DNA of 64,000 bases from Pseudanabaena sp. UWO311 (GCF_006937785.1 NZ_SJEE01000002.1:284003-348002), one strand, 5' to 3'; shown: positions 9,543 through 20,154, counted from the first letter of the stretch. Translations and numbers: made by a program. Notes: generated by a model not told the origin, from the sequence alone.

Positions 9543-9872
9543 TTAAACTGCGATTACATCTTCAACATGATCGCGAACTTGAAACTCTCTTAAAAATCTA
9601 AAAAACATTTCAAAACCTGTTTTTTCGTCATGACAGGACAGCATGATTAGCTTTGCCCATGAAGTAACAGATCTTACGCCTATTTTTTTTTGTAACCAAG
9701 GCTGAAACTCGTTGTAAAACGCTTCTTCTTCTTGGGTGAGTTCATCATTACTCTGGCTTCGGGCAAATTCATATCCAGCAAGAAACATAAATAGATCGCT
9801 AACGGATTGACGACCTAAATACATTCCTGAGTTTTTTTCGATTTTCTGCAAAAGTTCAAACAATCCAATCAT
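9543..9872 (-). CDS. Probable immunity protein for the adjacent papain-fold toxin
   Basis: A small, soluble, mostly helical protein of about 109 residues, starting MIGLFELLQKIEKNSGMYLG. The pattern ELLQKIxxxxGMYLGRxSVSDLxxFLAGYxFA, followed by an acidic tail with W and FFxFLxEF motifs, resembles a family of small proteins often found beside toxin domains in cyanobacteria. I chose the ATG at 9872, which has GAGAGG 6 bases upstream, over a TTG at 9890. It sits 22 bases downstream of the papain-fold toxin gene. Its immunity role is inferred from context, as is its insertion between sufB and sufC. Confidence 0.5.
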   Translation of the reverse strand: MIGLFELLQKIEKNSGMYLGRQSVSDLFMFLAGYEFARSQSNDELTQEEEAFYNEFQPWLQKKIGVRSVTSWAKLIMLSCHDEKTGFEMFFRFLREFQVRDHVEDVIAV

Positions 9873-9894
9873 TTTGTACCTCTCAAACAAATTA

Positions 9895-10242
9895 TTACAA
9901 ACTAGTCAGTTCCTCAACTACAAAAGCGCCACTCAGACAATCAAAATCTTTTATCCAATCTTCACGAGACAATCCTTCGGCGGACAAATTGTCAAATACC
10001 TTTCCCATGACTTCTACTCCATAATGAGTCCCATTTTCAGTTATTGATTCGTCTAACCCATAGCGATCGCTTGTCACAAAGTTTTCACTGCGACGTTTGG
10101 TTCGTAACCGCAGTATTTTTGCTTCGATGCCACGCTTTTTTAGCCAACGCATTACGGTTAACGCACATTTATCACATTCCAATAGTGGATAGTTAATTGT
10201 AATTCTACCGACCGCTTGCCAAATTTCCTCCTGTCTTTCCAT
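9895..10242 (-). CDS. Papain-fold toxin 2 (Tox-PL-2)-like protein
   Basis: A 115-residue protein with the pattern of the papain-fold toxin 2 domain seen as toxin tips in polymorphic toxins and as small free proteins in cyanobacteria. A CDKCA segment (about residues 23-27) would supply the catalytic Cys, and GTHYGVEVMGKVFDNLSAEG with a following REDWIKDFDC would supply His and the acidic residue. No signal peptide or delivery domain is present, so it would act in the producing cell unless fused elsewhere. The start is 2 bases after the stop of the upstream 130-residue gene. Function is inferred from the motif order. Confidence 0.6.
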   Translation of the reverse strand: MERQEEIWQAVGRITINYPLLECDKCALTVMRWLKKRGIEAKILRLRTKRRSENFVTSDRYGLDESITENGTHYGVEVMGKVFDNLSAEGLSREDWIKDFDCLSGAFVVEELTSL

Positions 10243-10244
10243 AG

Positions 10245-10637
10245 CTAAGATAAGTTTTTTTCGGTTTCAGTCTCATCTTCTTCCATAGGAACTACAAATT
10301 TCATGTTTTTATAGAGTAAATCAACTTCTATGTTAGAAGGTAGTCTGCGACCGCCTACTTTTTCCTTGATGCGCTTTTTATCAAACAGACGTAATTGCTC
10401 AAGAAATAAGTTTCTCTCAGTCTCCAAAGCATCTATTGCCTTATTTAGTCGCTCATTGGATTCCGATGTGTTCTCATCAAATCCAAAAAATTTACTATAT
10501 CGAAGATAAGTTACTTGAAATTTTTGCCTGATGAGCCACCGATAAACTTGTATACAAGAGCGAAAAGCAGATCGGCGGTAATGAAATGGTAAATCGTTTC
10601 TACGAACTATTCGCGCATGTGTATGAAAGCTGCTCAT
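10245..10637 (-). CDS. Hypothetical basic protein, first gene of the block inside suf
   Basis: A 130-residue protein I do not recognise. It is rich in Arg/Lys and aromatic residues in its first half (ARIVRRNDLPFHYRRSAFR), then has a predicted helical stretch (about 62-95, NERLNKAIDALETERNLFLEQL) and an acidic tail. It has no membrane segment or signal peptide. Its stop is 2 bases before the start of the papain-fold toxin-like gene, so they are surely co-transcribed. It could be a chaperone, a second antitoxin or a remnant of a larger toxin's N-terminal region. Confidence 0.6.
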   Translation of the reverse strand: MSSFHTHARIVRRNDLPFHYRRSAFRSCIQVYRWLIRQKFQVTYLRYSKFFGFDENTSESNERLNKAIDALETERNLFLEQLRLFDKKRIKEKVGGRRLPSNIEVDLLYKNMKFVVPMEEDETETEKNLS

Positions 10638-10650
10638 ATCAACATTACAT

Positions 10651-10699
10651 ATTAGACAGAATTTTTACGGCTGATTTGACTATAAAAATTCTATCTAAT
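10651..10699. repeat. Inverted repeat between sufB and the inserted genes
   Basis: The arms ATTAGACAGAATTTTTA (10651-10667) and TAAAAATTCTATCTAAT (10683-10699) pair with one mismatch around a 15-base AT-rich loop. It lies downstream of sufB and just upstream of the start at 10637, so it could attenuate sufB read-through, act as an operator, or be an insertion scar. Confidence 0.6.
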
Positions 10700-10790
10700 T
10701 TAAAATATCTATCTCCATATAAATTATTGTATACCACTTAAAAAGCAGAGATTGTAGTCTCTTAATCGCGAGAACAAAATGGCGATCGCT

Positions 10791-12236
10791 TTATCCAACA
10801 CTATTCTCTAGCTTTAAAGCCAAGAGCTTATCAGCTTCAACAGCAAACTCCATTGGCAATGCATTAAATACTTCTTTGCAGAAGCCGCTAATGATCATAG
10901 AGACTGCATCTTCAACTGCGATACCGCGTTGTTGAAAATAGAACAATTGCTCTTCGCCGATTTTAGAAGTTGAGGCTTCATGCTCAACTCTAGCAGTATT
11001 GTTTTGAACTTGAATATAAGGGAAAGTATTCGCTTGAGAGCAATCACCAATCAGCATTGAGTCGCATTGAGAATAATTTCTTGCGCCTTCAGCTTTGGGT
11101 GAGATTTTGACCAAGCCGCGATAGCTATTTTGAGAGCCACCAGCGGAAATACCCTTAGAAACAATTTTACTACGGGTGTTTTTGCCGATATGCACCATTT
11201 TCGAGCCAGTGTCGGCTTGTTGCTTATTATTTGTTAAAGCAACAGAGTAAAACTCGCCAACGGAGTTTTCACCAACCAATACGCAACTGGGATACTTCCA
11301 AGTAATTGCGGAACCAGTTTCTACTTGAGTCCAAGAGATCTTCGAGTTTTTGCCTTGGCACAAACCACGCTTAGTTACAAAGTTATAGATGCCGCCTTTG
11401 CCATCTTTATCGCCAGCAAACCAGTTCTGTACGGTTGAATATTTGATTTCAGCATCATCGAGGGCAACTAGCTCGACTACGGCTGCATGAAGTTGGTTGG
11501 TGTCAAACATTGGCGCTGTGCAGCCTTCGAGATAGCTGACATAGGCTCCTTCTTCAGCAACAATCAGAGTGCGCTCAAATTGCCCAGAATCGCCATTGTT
11601 AATGCGGAAATAGGTGGACAGATCCATTGGGCACTTTACGCCTTTGGGAATGTATACAAAGGAGCCATCGGTAAATACGGCAGCATTTAGAGCTGAATAG
11701 TAGTTGTCTGCGATCGGGACAACGCTACCTAGATATTTTTTGATCAGTTCAGGATATTCATGCATCGCTTCGGTGATCGAGCAGAAGATTACACCGACTT
11801 TTGCTAGATCTTTCTTAAAAGTTGTGGCGATCGAAACGCTATCAAAAATGACATCAACGGCAACATTGGTCAGACGCTTTTGTTCGTTAATGGAAATCCC
11901 TAATTTCTCAAAAGTATCCAGTAACTCAGGATCAACTTCATCAAGACTTGCTTTCTTTTTCGATTGCTTGGGTGCAGAATAATAAACGATATTTTGGTAA
12001 TCGATCGCAGGATATTCGACATGCGCCCATGTTGGTTCTTGCATCTTTAACCATTGACGATACGCCTTGAGACGAAATTCCAGCATGTATTCTGGCTCAT
12101 TTTTCTTAGCCGAAATCATGCGGACGACATCTTCGCTTAGACCACGAGGAATCGTGTCCGACTCAATGGATGTAACAAATCCGTATTTGTATGGTTGGTT
12201 GACAAGTGCTTGAACCGTTGCAGTCATGTCAGTCAT
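10791..12236 (-). CDS. sufB: Fe-S cluster assembly protein SufB
   Basis: A 481-residue scaffold subunit of SufBC2D, where nascent Fe-S clusters form. The conserved core is visible: [14 protein letters not shown] near the N-terminus, [34 protein letters not shown] in the middle and [25 protein letters not shown] near the C-terminus, with the [12 protein letters not shown] block. Length is typical. It is the first gene of the cluster, transcribed away from sufR, with SufR-type operators in between. Confidence 0.97.
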   Translation of the reverse strand: MTDMTATVQALVNQPYKYGFVTSIESDTIPRGLSEDVVRMISAKKNEPEYMLEFRLKAYRQWLKMQEPTWAHVEYPAIDYQNIVYYSAPKQSKKKASLDEVDPELLDTFEKLGISINEQKRLTNVAVDVIFDSVSIATTFKKDLAKVGVIFCSITEAMHEYPELIKKYLGSVVPIADNYYSALNAAVFTDGSFVYIPKGVKCPMDLSTYFRINNGDSGQFERTLIVAEEGAYVSYLEGCTAPMFDTNQLHAAVVELVALDDAEIKYSTVQNWFAGDKDGKGGIYNFVTKRGLCQGKNSKISWTQVETGSAITWKYPSCVLVGENSVGEFYSVALTNNKQQADTGSKMVHIGKNTRSKIVSKGISAGGSQNSYRGLVKISPKAEGARNYSQCDSMLIGDCSQANTFPYIQVQNNTARVEHEASTSKIGEEQLFYFQQRGIAVEDAVSMIISGFCKEVFNALPMEFAVEADKLLALKLENSVG

Positions 12237-12294
12237 GGCTCCTGATAATTGATGTGCAAAGTTAGTGCTTCGCGCTACCTTTGTTTGAATAAAA

Positions 12295-12308
12295 CAACTT
12301 ACTTGTTT
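12295..12308. promoter_or_regulatory. Imperfect SufR operator
   Basis: CAAC, six bases, then GTTT: one mismatch from the CAAC-N6-GTTG pattern described for SufR in Synechocystis, where one perfect and one imperfect site occur in the sufR-sufB gap. The same pairing is seen here. Confidence 0.55.
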
Positions 12309-12333
12309 CTTTACTAATTGTAGGTTACATTAA

Positions 12334-12347
12334 CAACATGCAAGTTG
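12334..12347. promoter_or_regulatory. SufR operator (CAAC-N6-GTTG)
   Basis: A perfect CAAC-ATGCAA-GTTG palindrome, extended to ACAAC/GTTGT, lies in the sufB-sufR intergenic region. It matches the known SufR binding site, so sufB expression and sufR autoregulation are likely controlled here. Confidence 0.8.
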
Positions 12348-12432
12348 TCAAAGTCATTTTTTTGATAACTACGCCATTTAATCGTGTCTTGCCTCTCCGC
12401 AAGAGTTAGTTGTTATCAGGAGCTGAATATTC

Positions 12433-13125
12433 ATGAAAACTCCCATCAGTGTCGCTGACGTGGTTTCAAGTGCACCAGATCTGAAACTAGATCACAGAAA
12501 TGATGCTAAAAACGATACTAAGCAGGATATTTTGCAACATTTGCTTAAGCGTGGAGAGGTGACAGCACAAGACTTAGCCGAGAAGCTGGATATTAGTCCG
12601 CAGGCAATTCGTAAGCACTTAAAGGATCTAGAAACTGAAGGACTGATATATCACACTGCCGAGCAGTTGGGTATGGGTAGACCGCAATTTATTTATGCTT
12701 TAACAACGGCAGGGCGCGATCGCTTTCCTGATAGTTATAACCAATTTGCTGTAAATTTTTTAGATACATTGATTGATACTTTAGGTAAAGAGCAAGTATC
12801 AGAGGTATTACAAAAGCAGTGGCAACGCAAAGCACAGAATTATAAATTGCAACTTGGAGGAGGTTCACTCAAGCAACGATTAGAAAAATTAGCCGAACTT
12901 CGCCGTAGTGAAGGTTATGTGACGGAATGGTTCCCTGTAGAAGGGACAGAAGGTTTTATTTTTACAGAATATAATTGTGCGATCGCCCATGTGGCTGAGT
13001 CTTTTCCCAGTGTGTGCGGACATGAGCTAGAAATGTTTGCAACCGTGTTGGATTGTTCCGTAGAACGCACACATTGGATGGTTAATGGTGAACATCGTTG
13101 TGGATACTTAATCCCAAACAATTAA
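12433..13125 (+). CDS. sufR: Fe-S-sensing repressor SufR
   Basis: A 230-residue DeoR-type transcriptional repressor of the suf genes. The N-terminal winged helix-turn-helix (about 28-85) includes AQDLAEKLDISPQAIRKHLKDLETEGLI. Four cysteines near the C-terminus, spaced 12, 12 and 14 residues apart (NCAIAH...VCGHEL...LDCSVE...HRCGYLI), are where cyanobacterial SufR binds its 4Fe-4S cluster. The gene is divergent from sufB, and the intergenic region carries matching operators. An internal ATG-rich start region is lacking, so the ATG at 12433, with AGGAG upstream, is secure. Confidence 0.95.
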   Translation: MKTPISVADVVSSAPDLKLDHRNDAKNDTKQDILQHLLKRGEVTAQDLAEKLDISPQAIRKHLKDLETEGLIYHTAEQLGMGRPQFIYALTTAGRDRFPDSYNQFAVNFLDTLIDTLGKEQVSEVLQKQWQRKAQNYKLQLGGGSLKQRLEKLAELRRSEGYVTEWFPVEGTEGFIFTEYNCAIAHVAESFPSVCGHELEMFATVLDCSVERTHWMVNGEHRCGYLIPNN

Positions 13126-13128
13126 AAC

Positions 13129-13183
13129 AAGGAACCAATTTTTTGTGGCGCGGCGAAGCCGCGCCACAAAGAATTGGTTCCTT
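13129..13183. terminator. Terminator after sufR
   Basis: A long hairpin: outer arms AAGGAACCAATT and AATTGGTTCCTT enclose an inner stem GTGGCGCGGC/GCCGCGCCAC. It starts just after the sufR stop. Confidence 0.8.
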
Positions 13184-13248
13184 ATTAAATCTCACAACCA
13201 TTAGCTCTCAATTATTCTGTTAGCATAGATAGTAATAGTTATGGTTAT

Positions 13249-13279
13249 AGAGAATGCAGCACTTAGCACCGCATTCTCT
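13249..13279. other. Hairpin in the nfu leader
   Basis: AGAGAATGC (13249-13257) and GCATTCTCT (13271-13279) form a 9-bp stem about 35 bases upstream of the nfu start. It could be an RNA leader structure or a relic terminator; nothing more can be said from sequence. Confidence 0.4.
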
Positions 13280-13314
13280 GAGCCTATAGTTTTGAGATAA
13301 ATACAGGAAAAAAT

Positions 13315-13551
13315 ATGAGTTTGACTCTGACTACAGAAAATGTCGAAAATGTTTTAGATGAGCTGCGCCCTTATCTAATGTCTGACGGTGGCAATGTGGA
13401 ACTTGTCGAAATCGAGGGCCCAGTCGTGCGATTGCGTTTGCAAGGTGCTTGTGGATCTTGTCCTAGCTCAGCGATGACCCTGAGAATGGGCATTGAACGC
13501 AAGTTGAAAGAAGAGATTCCTGAAATCGATGAAATCGAACAGGTTTTTTAA
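13315..13551 (+). CDS. nfu: NifU-like Fe-S scaffold/carrier Nfu
   Basis: A 78-residue NifU C-terminal-type protein with the cluster-binding motif CGSCPSS (Cys near residues 46 and 49) inside [18 protein letters not shown]. In cyanobacteria, NfuA is the main carrier that hands 4Fe-4S clusters to photosystem I and other targets. The length is typical of the short cyanobacterial form. It lies downstream of sufR, with its own leader and terminator, so it is functionally linked to the suf region but probably not in one operon with sufR. Confidence 0.93.
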   Translation: MSLTLTTENVENVLDELRPYLMSDGGNVELVEIEGPVVRLRLQGACGSCPSSAMTLRMGIERKLKEEIPEIDEIEQVF

Positions 13552-13553
13552 AC

Positions 13554-13598
13554 CCAAATAAATAAAGGCGGCACGAAGTGCCGCCTTTATTTATTTGG
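13554..13598. terminator. Bidirectional terminator between nfu and the sensor kinase
   Basis: A 20-bp perfect palindromic stem (CCAAATAAATAAAGGCGGCA with its complement) around a small loop. It serves nfu and, on the other strand, overlaps the stop codon of the hybrid kinase at 13591. Confidence 0.85.
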
Positions 13599-16500
13599 AT
13601 GATAAAAGAGAATTTTGAATTTGTGAAAATAGAGATTGTATTTTCTGAAACATCTCTTGTATGTTCTCTTCTTTTTGATTTTCCCCAACTTGCTGCAAAT
13701 CATTAGCGATCGCTGCTATTGGAATCATACCTAAGTTACTTGATGCACCTTTGATAGAATGCGCAATTTGCGCAATCTTATGGTAATTATTCTCAGCGAT
13801 CGCCTGTTCAAGTTGCGCTAAGCTTTCCGAAGTAGACTCGAAAAAAGTTTGGAGAATTTCAGCTTTAAACTCTTCGCTACCATCAGCAATACTATCTATA
13901 TAAGTCCAGTCAATTAATGATAGGGATTCTGAGTTATTGGAATTTAGATCTAGGGAATTAGTATCAACATTTATGTTATCGATAATTGCCGTAGTTGCCA
14001 CCTCAAAAGGGATAAGCGAAGAAGATGCGATAGCATTCTGAGCAAAAATCTTTTTCTCCCAATCAGCTAATTTTTGAGCGACATCTTCTTTGCGTATGGG
14101 TTTGCTGAGATAGTCATCCATACCACAAGCAATGCAGCGATCGCGATCTTCTTTCATCGCATTAGCTGTCATCGCCATAATCACGATTTTGCTCTTTTCT
14201 GAATCTAGCTGACGAATGACTCTTGTTGTCTCATATCCATCCATTTCAGGCATTTGGCAATCCATGAGGATGATGTCATAGTGGATGCATTCTAGGAGAT
14301 TAAGTACTTCTCGACCATTGCCTACGACATCTGCATCATAGCCAAAACTACGTAGCTGATGTAAAACCACTTTTTGATTGATGGGGTTATCTTCAGCAAT
14401 CAAAATTTTAAGTTTAGAAGCCTTTAACGGTAAATCATTCTCCTGAATCAATGGCACAGAGCGAAAAATTTCACTCTTAGTATCTATAGAAACTACTTCC
14501 ACCAAAACATCCAACAAGCGAGACTGTTTTACTGGTTTGATAAGATAAAACTCAAACCCTAGTTCTTTAACTCGGCTAATACCACCTTGCTGGTTTAGAG
14601 ATGTCAGCATAATTAATTTGAGATCTTTCAGTAAAGGATCAGCTTTGATCAATGCGCCCAGCATTTCGCCATCAAGATCAGGCATTTGCATGTCCAAAAT
14701 TGCTAATTGATAGCGATCGCCTTCTTCCACGGCTGTTCGCAAAATCGCGATCGCATTAGAGGCATTTTGTAATGCATCAACCCGCATCTGCCAAGCAGTT
14801 AATTGATAAGACAAGATTTTGCAATTGGTTGCATTATCATCAACTATCAATATCCGAACATCCTTTAGATTAGCTTCTTGGCGTGGTTTAAGCTGTGCGA
14901 TCGTGGCGGAAGACTGCTTCGTAAATGGTAGCCTAAACCAAAACTGTGAACCTTTGCCTTCTTCACTATCGATCCCAATCTCTCCGCCCATGAGATCGAT
15001 AATTTGTTTACAAATGGCAAGTCCTAAACCAGTACCACCATATTTGCGTGTAGTCGAAGCATCGACTTGGGTGAAGGGTTGAAACAGCTTTTTCTGAGAT
15101 GTAGCAGATATACCAATGCCAGTATCAATAACTCTAAATTCGATGATTGCCATCGATTCAGTTTCTGACTTGAGGGATACCTTGACGATTACTTCGCCTT
15201 CTGAAGTGAACTTAACGGCATTACTAACCAGATTGGTTAATATCTGCCTGAGACGCGAAACATCTCCACAGAGGTAAATAGGCACATTTTGATGAACTAG
15301 TGACGCAAGCTCTAGCCCTTTTGCCTGAGCAAGCATAGCAAGCAGATCAGTTACTTCCTCAACACAGGTGTTAAGGTCAAAATCAATCTCTTCTAATTCC
15401 ATCTCATGAGCTTCCAGCTTCGAGAAATCAAGAATTTCATTGATTAATGTCAACAGATTTTCGCCACTAATTCTCACAGTCTCCACAAAATCTCTCTGGA
15501 GAGTAGAAAGCTCAGTATCAGCAAGCAAACCTGTCATTCCTAGTACCGCATTCATTGGCGTGCGAATTTCATGGCTCATAGTTGCGAGAAAAGAACTTTT
15601 CATCTTTGTTGCTATTTCTGCTTGATGACGAGCTTTTTCTAGTTCAATATTCTGCTGAGAGAGTTGCTCTCGGCGTAATGTTTCTTGTGCTAGTAAAGTA
15701 GCTTGGTAAAGAGCAATCCCCACTTGATTACCAAGTTCTGCCAAAAAGTTAACTTCAAAACTGTTCCAGTGCCTTGTCTCGCTACATTGGTGGACAATGA
15801 GTAGCCCCCAAAGTCGATCGCTTTCCAAAATCGGCACGACTAAGTTAGCTTGAACTTGACACTGGGACATCAATCTTTTATAACAATCGGACATATCTGA
15901 ATTGGGAATATCGTCATTTATGACTTTGCGTCCTTGTCGAAAATCTTCCCATAGACCACGATAAAAGCACTCATCTCTAATATCGGCTTCCAATAGAGAG
16001 ATCCAAGGTGACTCCACTGACTCAACTGCAACTGAACCTTCCCATTCACCATCAAATCGATACACAACTACCCGATCTGCTTTAAGGTACTTTCTTACTT
16101 CTTCAACAGTTGTATTTAAGATCTCGCTAACATTCAACGATTGACGAATGCGTAGAGTGATTTGAGAGAAAACTATCGATCGCCAATTCTGCAACCGTAC
16201 TTCTTCTTCGACCTGTTTGCGATCGGTGATGTCAAGCCCTGATCCAATGATAAAAGCAATTTTATTTTCTGATTCAAGTACAGCCGTAGTTGACCAAGAG
16301 ATTAGCCGACGCTTACCACTCTTTGTTAACCAATGATTTTCATAGGAATTGGATAAACTGCCATTAGATAATCTTGTAAAGGTCTTGCTAACTACCGCAG
16401 CTTCTTCATGCGGCAGAAAAATCTTGCAAAAATTCTGATTTCTTACTTCTTCAAAGTAATAGCCAGTTACTCTTTCACATTCACGATTAAATCTAATTAT

Positions 16501-17808
16501 CTTGCCTTCTATATCTAATACAATTACAAGCGCACCAACTGTATCCAGCACTGTAACTGTAAAATCTCGTTCTTGCTTAAGGCTAGTTTCTAGTCGGCGA
16601 CTTGTAAGTGTTTCATTGTAGACAGAATAAAACAGCAACCCAAGTATGCCTAAAGTCGAAAGCAGTGTAATTAAGGAAATATTAACAGCATTAGCAGTTG
16701 AAGATTGCTTTTTTTGAAGCCACAACGATAAATCATCCCTAGAAATATTAATTAGTTCTTCTAGTTCAGTTTCAGTAAGATCTTCAGCATCCCAAATTCT
16801 TTTCTCTAATATTAGTTTCTGAGTGGGTTTTAGTCCAGAAGATTGATAAGACTCAACAATTTCATTCGAGTCTTGCAATCCTTTGCGAAGATGTTTTAAT
16901 AAGAGTGTGATCGTTTCCTGATAGTCAACCCTGCTCTTCTGACCATCCAGATTAGCTAACTGTTCTCTACTATTCTTCTGACTCAAGTACTGAAGTTTGA
17001 GGATGTCAACCTCCAATTCTGCTGCCAAAAGCTTGTATGCCTCTAAACTTTCTTGATTACCTAAAAGAAGATATGCTCCTACTGAATTTTTTAAATCACG
17101 GATTTGATTGAGTGGTTTCTGGATTTTCTCTAGTTCATCTTGTTTTTGCAAAAAATCAATATTTGATTCTTTTAAACTACTGAGATTTACATAAGAAATT
17201 ACACCCATCCCAATAACGATTGAGGCGATAATTCCAGTCCAAAATGCGATCTTCTTAAGGAAGTTTTTTCCCGCAGGTTTGGTTGTTTTCGGTATAGATA
17301 AGCGACTAATTTCGTTTAAGCTACGGCGAGTTTCAATCAAATATGTTGTTTGATGACCCAGCGATTTGAGTGCGGATATTTGGTCTGCACTCAGTTCTCT
17401 TGGTTGTCGATCAATTACGCAGAGTGTACCTAAAGGATAGCCTTCTACATTTTTAATGGGGATTCCCGCATAAAAGCGAATCTTAGGCGGCCCAGTTACC
17501 AGTGGATTGCTGGCAAATCTCTCGTCTTTGTAAGTGTCAGGAATTATAAAAATTCTATCTTTTAGAATTGTATGTGCACAAAAAGTAATTTTTTTCGGTA
17601 TTTCTATTTCACTGATTCCGACTTTTGACTTAAACCATACCCGCTCTTTGTCGATTAAGCTTACTAAAGCGATCGGCGTTTGACAGATATAGGCAGCTAA
17701 TTTCGTAATTTCGTCAAAGCCTTGTTCTGGCTCAGTATCTAAAATATTGCACTGATACAGAGCTAAAACTCTTTCTATTTCATTCGATGGTTCTGGTGCT
17801 GAAATCAT
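13591..17808 (-). CDS. Hybrid sensor histidine kinase (GAF-TM-sensor-TM-PAS-GAF-HisKA-HATPase-REC-REC-HPt)
   Basis: A 1405-residue multi-domain phosphorelay protein. In order: a GAF domain (about 20-165), a membrane segment (about 186-208), a CHASE3-like helical sensor region (about 210-370), a second membrane segment (about 376-398), PAS (about 415-535), a phytochrome-type GAF (about 560-715, [18 protein letters not shown]), HisKA with MSHEIRTP, HATPase ([25 protein letters not shown]), two receiver domains ([11 protein letters not shown] and [12 protein letters not shown]) and an HPt domain ([12 protein letters not shown]). All phosphotransfer residues appear intact. The GAF lacks the usual chromophore Cys block as far as I can see, so the ligand is unknown. 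No response regulator gene is adjacent. Confidence 0.92.
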   Translation of the reverse strand: MISAPEPSNEIERVLALYQCNILDTEPEQGFDEITKLAAYICQTPIALVSLIDKERVWFKSKVGISEIEIPKKITFCAHTILKDRIFIIPDTYKDERFASNPLVTGPPKIRFYAGIPIKNVEGYPLGTLCVIDRQPRELSADQISALKSLGHQTTYLIETRRSLNEISRLSIPKTTKPAGKNFLKKIAFWTGIIASIVIGMGVISYVNLSSLKESNIDFLQKQDELEKIQKPLNQIRDLKNSVGAYLLLGNQESLEAYKLLAAELEVDILKLQYLSQKNSREQLANLDGQKSRVDYQETITLLLKHLRKGLQDSNEIVESYQSSGLKPTQKLILEKRIWDAEDLTETELEELINISRDDLSLWLQKKQSSTANAVNISLITLLSTLGILGLLFYSVYNETLTSRRLETSLKQERDFTVTVLDTVGALVIVLDIEGKIIRFNRECERVTGYYFEEVRNQNFCKIFLPHEEAAVVSKTFTRLSNGSLSNSYENHWLTKSGKRRLISWSTTAVLESENKIAFIIGSGLDITDRKQVEEEVRLQNWRSIVFSQITLRIRQSLNVSEILNTTVEEVRKYLKADRVVVYRFDGEWEGSVAVESVESPWISLLEADIRDECFYRGLWEDFRQGRKVINDDIPNSDMSDCYKRLMSQCQVQANLVVPILESDRLWGLLIVHQCSETRHWNSFEVNFLAELGNQVGIALYQATLLAQETLRREQLSQQNIELEKARHQAEIATKMKSSFLATMSHEIRTPMNAVLGMTGLLADTELSTLQRDFVETVRISGENLLTLINEILDFSKLEAHEMELEEIDFDLNTCVEEVTDLLAMLAQAKGLELASLVHQNVPIYLCGDVSRLRQILTNLVSNAVKFTSEGEVIVKVSLKSETESMAIIEFRVIDTGIGISATSQKKLFQPFTQVDASTTRKYGGTGLGLAICKQIIDLMGGEIGIDSEEGKGSQFWFRLPFTKQSSATIAQLKPRQEANLKDVRILIVDDNATNCKILSYQLTAWQMRVDALQNASNAIAILRTAVEEGDRYQLAILDMQMPDLDGEMLGALIKADPLLKDLKLIMLTSLNQQGGISRVKELGFEFYLIKPVKQSRLLDVLVEVVSIDTKSEIFRSVPLIQENDLPLKASKLKILIAEDNPINQKVVLHQLRSFGYDADVVGNGREVLNLLECIHYDIILMDCQMPEMDGYETTRVIRQLDSEKSKIVIMAMTANAMKEDRDRCIACGMDDYLSKPIRKEDVAQKLADWEKKIFAQNAIASSSLIPFEVATTAIIDNINVDTNSLDLNSNNSESLSLIDWTYIDSIADGSEEFKAEILQTFFESTSESLAQLEQAIAENNYHKIAQIAHSIKGASSNLGMIPIAAIANDLQQVGENQKEENIQEMFQKIQSLFSQIQNSLLSSK

Positions 17809-18013
17809 GTAAGTTTTGGTTTAGGAGTTTGGGATCAAGCTTCCCAAATCAAGATTTTTTAATTAGATATTTTTCGTTAATCCCAATTCAACTTTACTAA
17901 CGCCAACACAAATGTATATCTAATATATAGCTATATAGCAATCCTAAATGGTTTGTGGAAGAGCCACCCTAAAGTGTTAACGCTTCCACAATCTTCAAAA
18001 ACTATTAACAAAA

Positions 18014-18060
18014 ATCATAGAGTTTGAGACGACGCTTTGCACCGCCTCAAACTCTATGAT
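18014..18060. terminator. Terminator after the Yip1-like gene
   Basis: ATCATAGAGTTTGAG and CTCAAACTCTATGAT form a perfect 15-bp stem. It is downstream of the Yip1-like gene on the minus strand. The rest of 17809-18073 holds no gene. Confidence 0.7.
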
Positions 18061-18073
18061 AATGAGACAAAAA

Positions 18074-18688
18074 TTACAGGCTAATACTTAGTATCAACTT
18101 AAAGGTATTTCCTAGCCAAATTAAGGCAACTATGCCGCCAAATATTGCTAAAGGCACGATCGCTAAAGTTTTCCAGATTTTAATTCCTAGCGCCACTGAT
18201 GCGCTCCATACTTGCCAAACGATAAACCAGATCAGCACAGCGATCGCTGCAATAACACGAAATTGAGGCGGCAGGCTTAGCGCTGGAGCCATAAATAGCC
18301 AAGGTAAACTAGCAAAACCTGTCAGGGTTAGCAATTCGCGCATCTCGATCTTTTTCTGAAAAACATTAGCTAATTGCTTGAGCAGAAAAGTAAAAAACAC
18401 CCAGCCAATAAACCCACTAATCACTGACCAAATGATTCGATAAATTGCAAATTGATCGAGGCGTAAGGTTTCTAGAATATTTACTAAAGCGATTACGATC
18501 ATGGCTTGCGCAAAGTTTGGATTTGCCTTGAGCTGCTCAAAAGTCAATTGGGGCAAAAATAACGTCCCATAGAGGCGATCAAGAAACGTTCCCAGATTTT
18601 GTGGCGATTGGGGATTGATGTCACTATGGGGGATGCTATCTGCGGCGATCGCATTTAAATCAGCAGGATTTGGCTCAGGGGGATTCAT
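18074..18688 (-). CDS. Yip1-family membrane protein
   Basis: A 204-residue integral membrane protein with a polar N-terminus (about 1-30) followed by about five hydrophobic segments. The segment order and pieces such as RLYGTLFLPQLTFEQL and LLTLTGFASLPWLFMAP match the Yip1 domain family common in cyanobacteria, whose function in bacteria is unknown. It is divergent from aroA with a short shared promoter gap. Confidence 0.7.
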   Translation of the reverse strand: MNPPEPNPADLNAIAADSIPHSDINPQSPQNLGTFLDRLYGTLFLPQLTFEQLKANPNFAQAMIVIALVNILETLRLDQFAIYRIIWSVISGFIGWVFFTFLLKQLANVFQKKIEMRELLTLTGFASLPWLFMAPALSLPPQFRVIAAIAVLIWFIVWQVWSASVALGIKIWKTLAIVPLAIFGGIVALIWLGNTFKLILSISL

Positions 18689-18772
18689 AAAAAGCTAGTG
18701 GTGTCGTTGATATAAGTCTAAATTTGCCGTGATTTTGTCTTAATCTAATACTAATTGCTAACTGACTTTAAC

Positions 18773-20110
18773 ATGATTGACCTCGATACTACTCAAACTC
18801 ATCACCTGCTCAACATTGATGCAAGCCAATTGCCACAAGGTTTACAAGGAAGAATTACGATCCCTGGAGACAAGTCAATCTCGCATCGGGCGTTAATGCT
18901 TGGCTCTTTAGCAGAGGGCGAGACCACAATTCGCGGGTTATTGCTAGGTGAAGATCCGCGTAGTACGGCGGCTTGCTTTGCGGCAATGGGTGCGGAGATA
19001 TCTGAGCTTAACTCAGAATTAGTAACGATTAAGGGGATTGGGCTGGGCAATCTGAAGGAGCCTCTAGATGTTTTGAATGCTGGCAATTCGGGAACAACTC
19101 TACGCTTGATGTTAGGGATTTTGGCAAGTCATCCTGATCGCTTTTTTACCGTCACTGGCGATAGCTCTTTGCGCTCTCGCCCCATGTCTCGCGTGGTCAA
19201 TCCTTTACGGCAGATGGGAGCGAATATTTGGGGTCGGGAAAATGGAGCAAGAGCGCCACTAGCAATTTCAGGTCAAAACCTAAAAGCAATTCACTATCAA
19301 TCTCCCGTAGCTTCAGCTCAGGTTAAGTCCTGCATTATGCTTGCGGGATTAATGGTCGATGGCGAGACGATTATCACTGAGCCAGAGCGATCGCGTGATC
19401 ACAGTGAAAGGATGTTGGCAGCCTTCGGCGCAAAAATCACAGTTGATATTGATACAAACACTGTTGCCGTTAAAGGCGGCGCAAAACTAGTTGGACAGGC
19501 GGTGATCGTACCTGGAGATATTAGTTCGGCAGCGTTTTGGTTGGTAGCGGCTTCCATTGTTCCTAATTCCGATCTAGTAATTGAGAACGTCGGGATTAAT
19601 CCAACTCGGACAGGCATTCTCGAAATTCTCACTGAGATGGGTGCAGATATTACCTATGAAAATCAACGCGAAGTTACAGGAGAACCAGTTGCTGACTTGC
19701 GTGTACGTTCTGCCAATCTCAAGGCTTGTAAAATCAGTGGTGCTGTGATTCCTCGTCTAATTGATGAGATCCCGATTTTAGCGATCGCGGCAAGCTGTGC
19801 AGAGGGAACCACTATTATTGAGGATGCTGCTGAGTTGCGCGTTAAGGAAAGCGATCGCATTGTGGCGATGGTGAAGGAAATGACGAAAATGGGTGCGAAT
19901 GTGACAGAACTTCCTGATGGGATGGCGATCGTTGGTGGTAAAGCTCTTACTGGTGCTGAGGTAGAGAGCTATGACGATCATCGTGTCGCCATGAGTCTGG
20001 CGATCGCCGCTCTAGTTGCCAAGGGCAAAACTTCAATCAATCGCGCTGAGTCTGCGGCAATTTCTTACCCATCGTTTATTCCAACCTTGCAGAGTTTGTA
20101 CACAAAATAA
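18773..20110 (+). CDS. aroA: 3-phosphoshikimate 1-carboxyvinyltransferase (EPSP synthase)
   Basis: The sixth enzyme of the shikimate pathway; it joins shikimate-3-phosphate and phosphoenolpyruvate in the cytoplasm. Conserved blocks are [19 protein letters not shown] (S3P/PEP-binding Lys-Ser), [27 protein letters not shown] and [15 protein letters not shown] start at the ATG 18773, not the TTG at 18755. Length, near 445 residues, is typical. Confidence 0.96.
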   Translation: MIDLDTTQTHHLLNIDASQLPQGLQGRITIPGDKSISHRALMLGSLAEGETTIRGLLLGEDPRSTAACFAAMGAEISELNSELVTIKGIGLGNLKEPLDVLNAGNSGTTLRLMLGILASHPDRFFTVTGDSSLRSRPMSRVVNPLRQMGANIWGRENGARAPLAISGQNLKAIHYQSPVASAQVKSCIMLAGLMVDGETIITEPERSRDHSERMLAAFGAKITVDIDTNTVAVKGGAKLVGQAVIVPGDISSAAFWLVAASIVPNSDLVIENVGINPTRTGILEILTEMGADITYENQREVTGEPVADLRVRSANLKACKISGAVIPRLIDEIPILAIAASCAEGTTIIEDAAELRVKESDRIVAMVKEMTKMGANVTELPDGMAIVGGKALTGAEVESYDDHRVAMSLAIAALVAKGKTSINRAESAAISYPSFIPTLQSLYTK

Positions 20111-20154
20111 ATTTTTGGAAAGTGTTGCTTTGCAACACTTTCCAAAAATTTATT
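20105..20154. terminator. Terminator after aroA
   Basis: A stem of over 20 bp (AAATAAATTTTTGGAAAGTG and complement) around TTGCTTTGCAA begins at the aroA stop. Confidence 0.85.

Noticed and set aside
10245..10637. N-terminal fragment of a polymorphic toxin
   Set aside because: No delivery or pre-toxin motif is recognisable, so I leave the protein as hypothetical.
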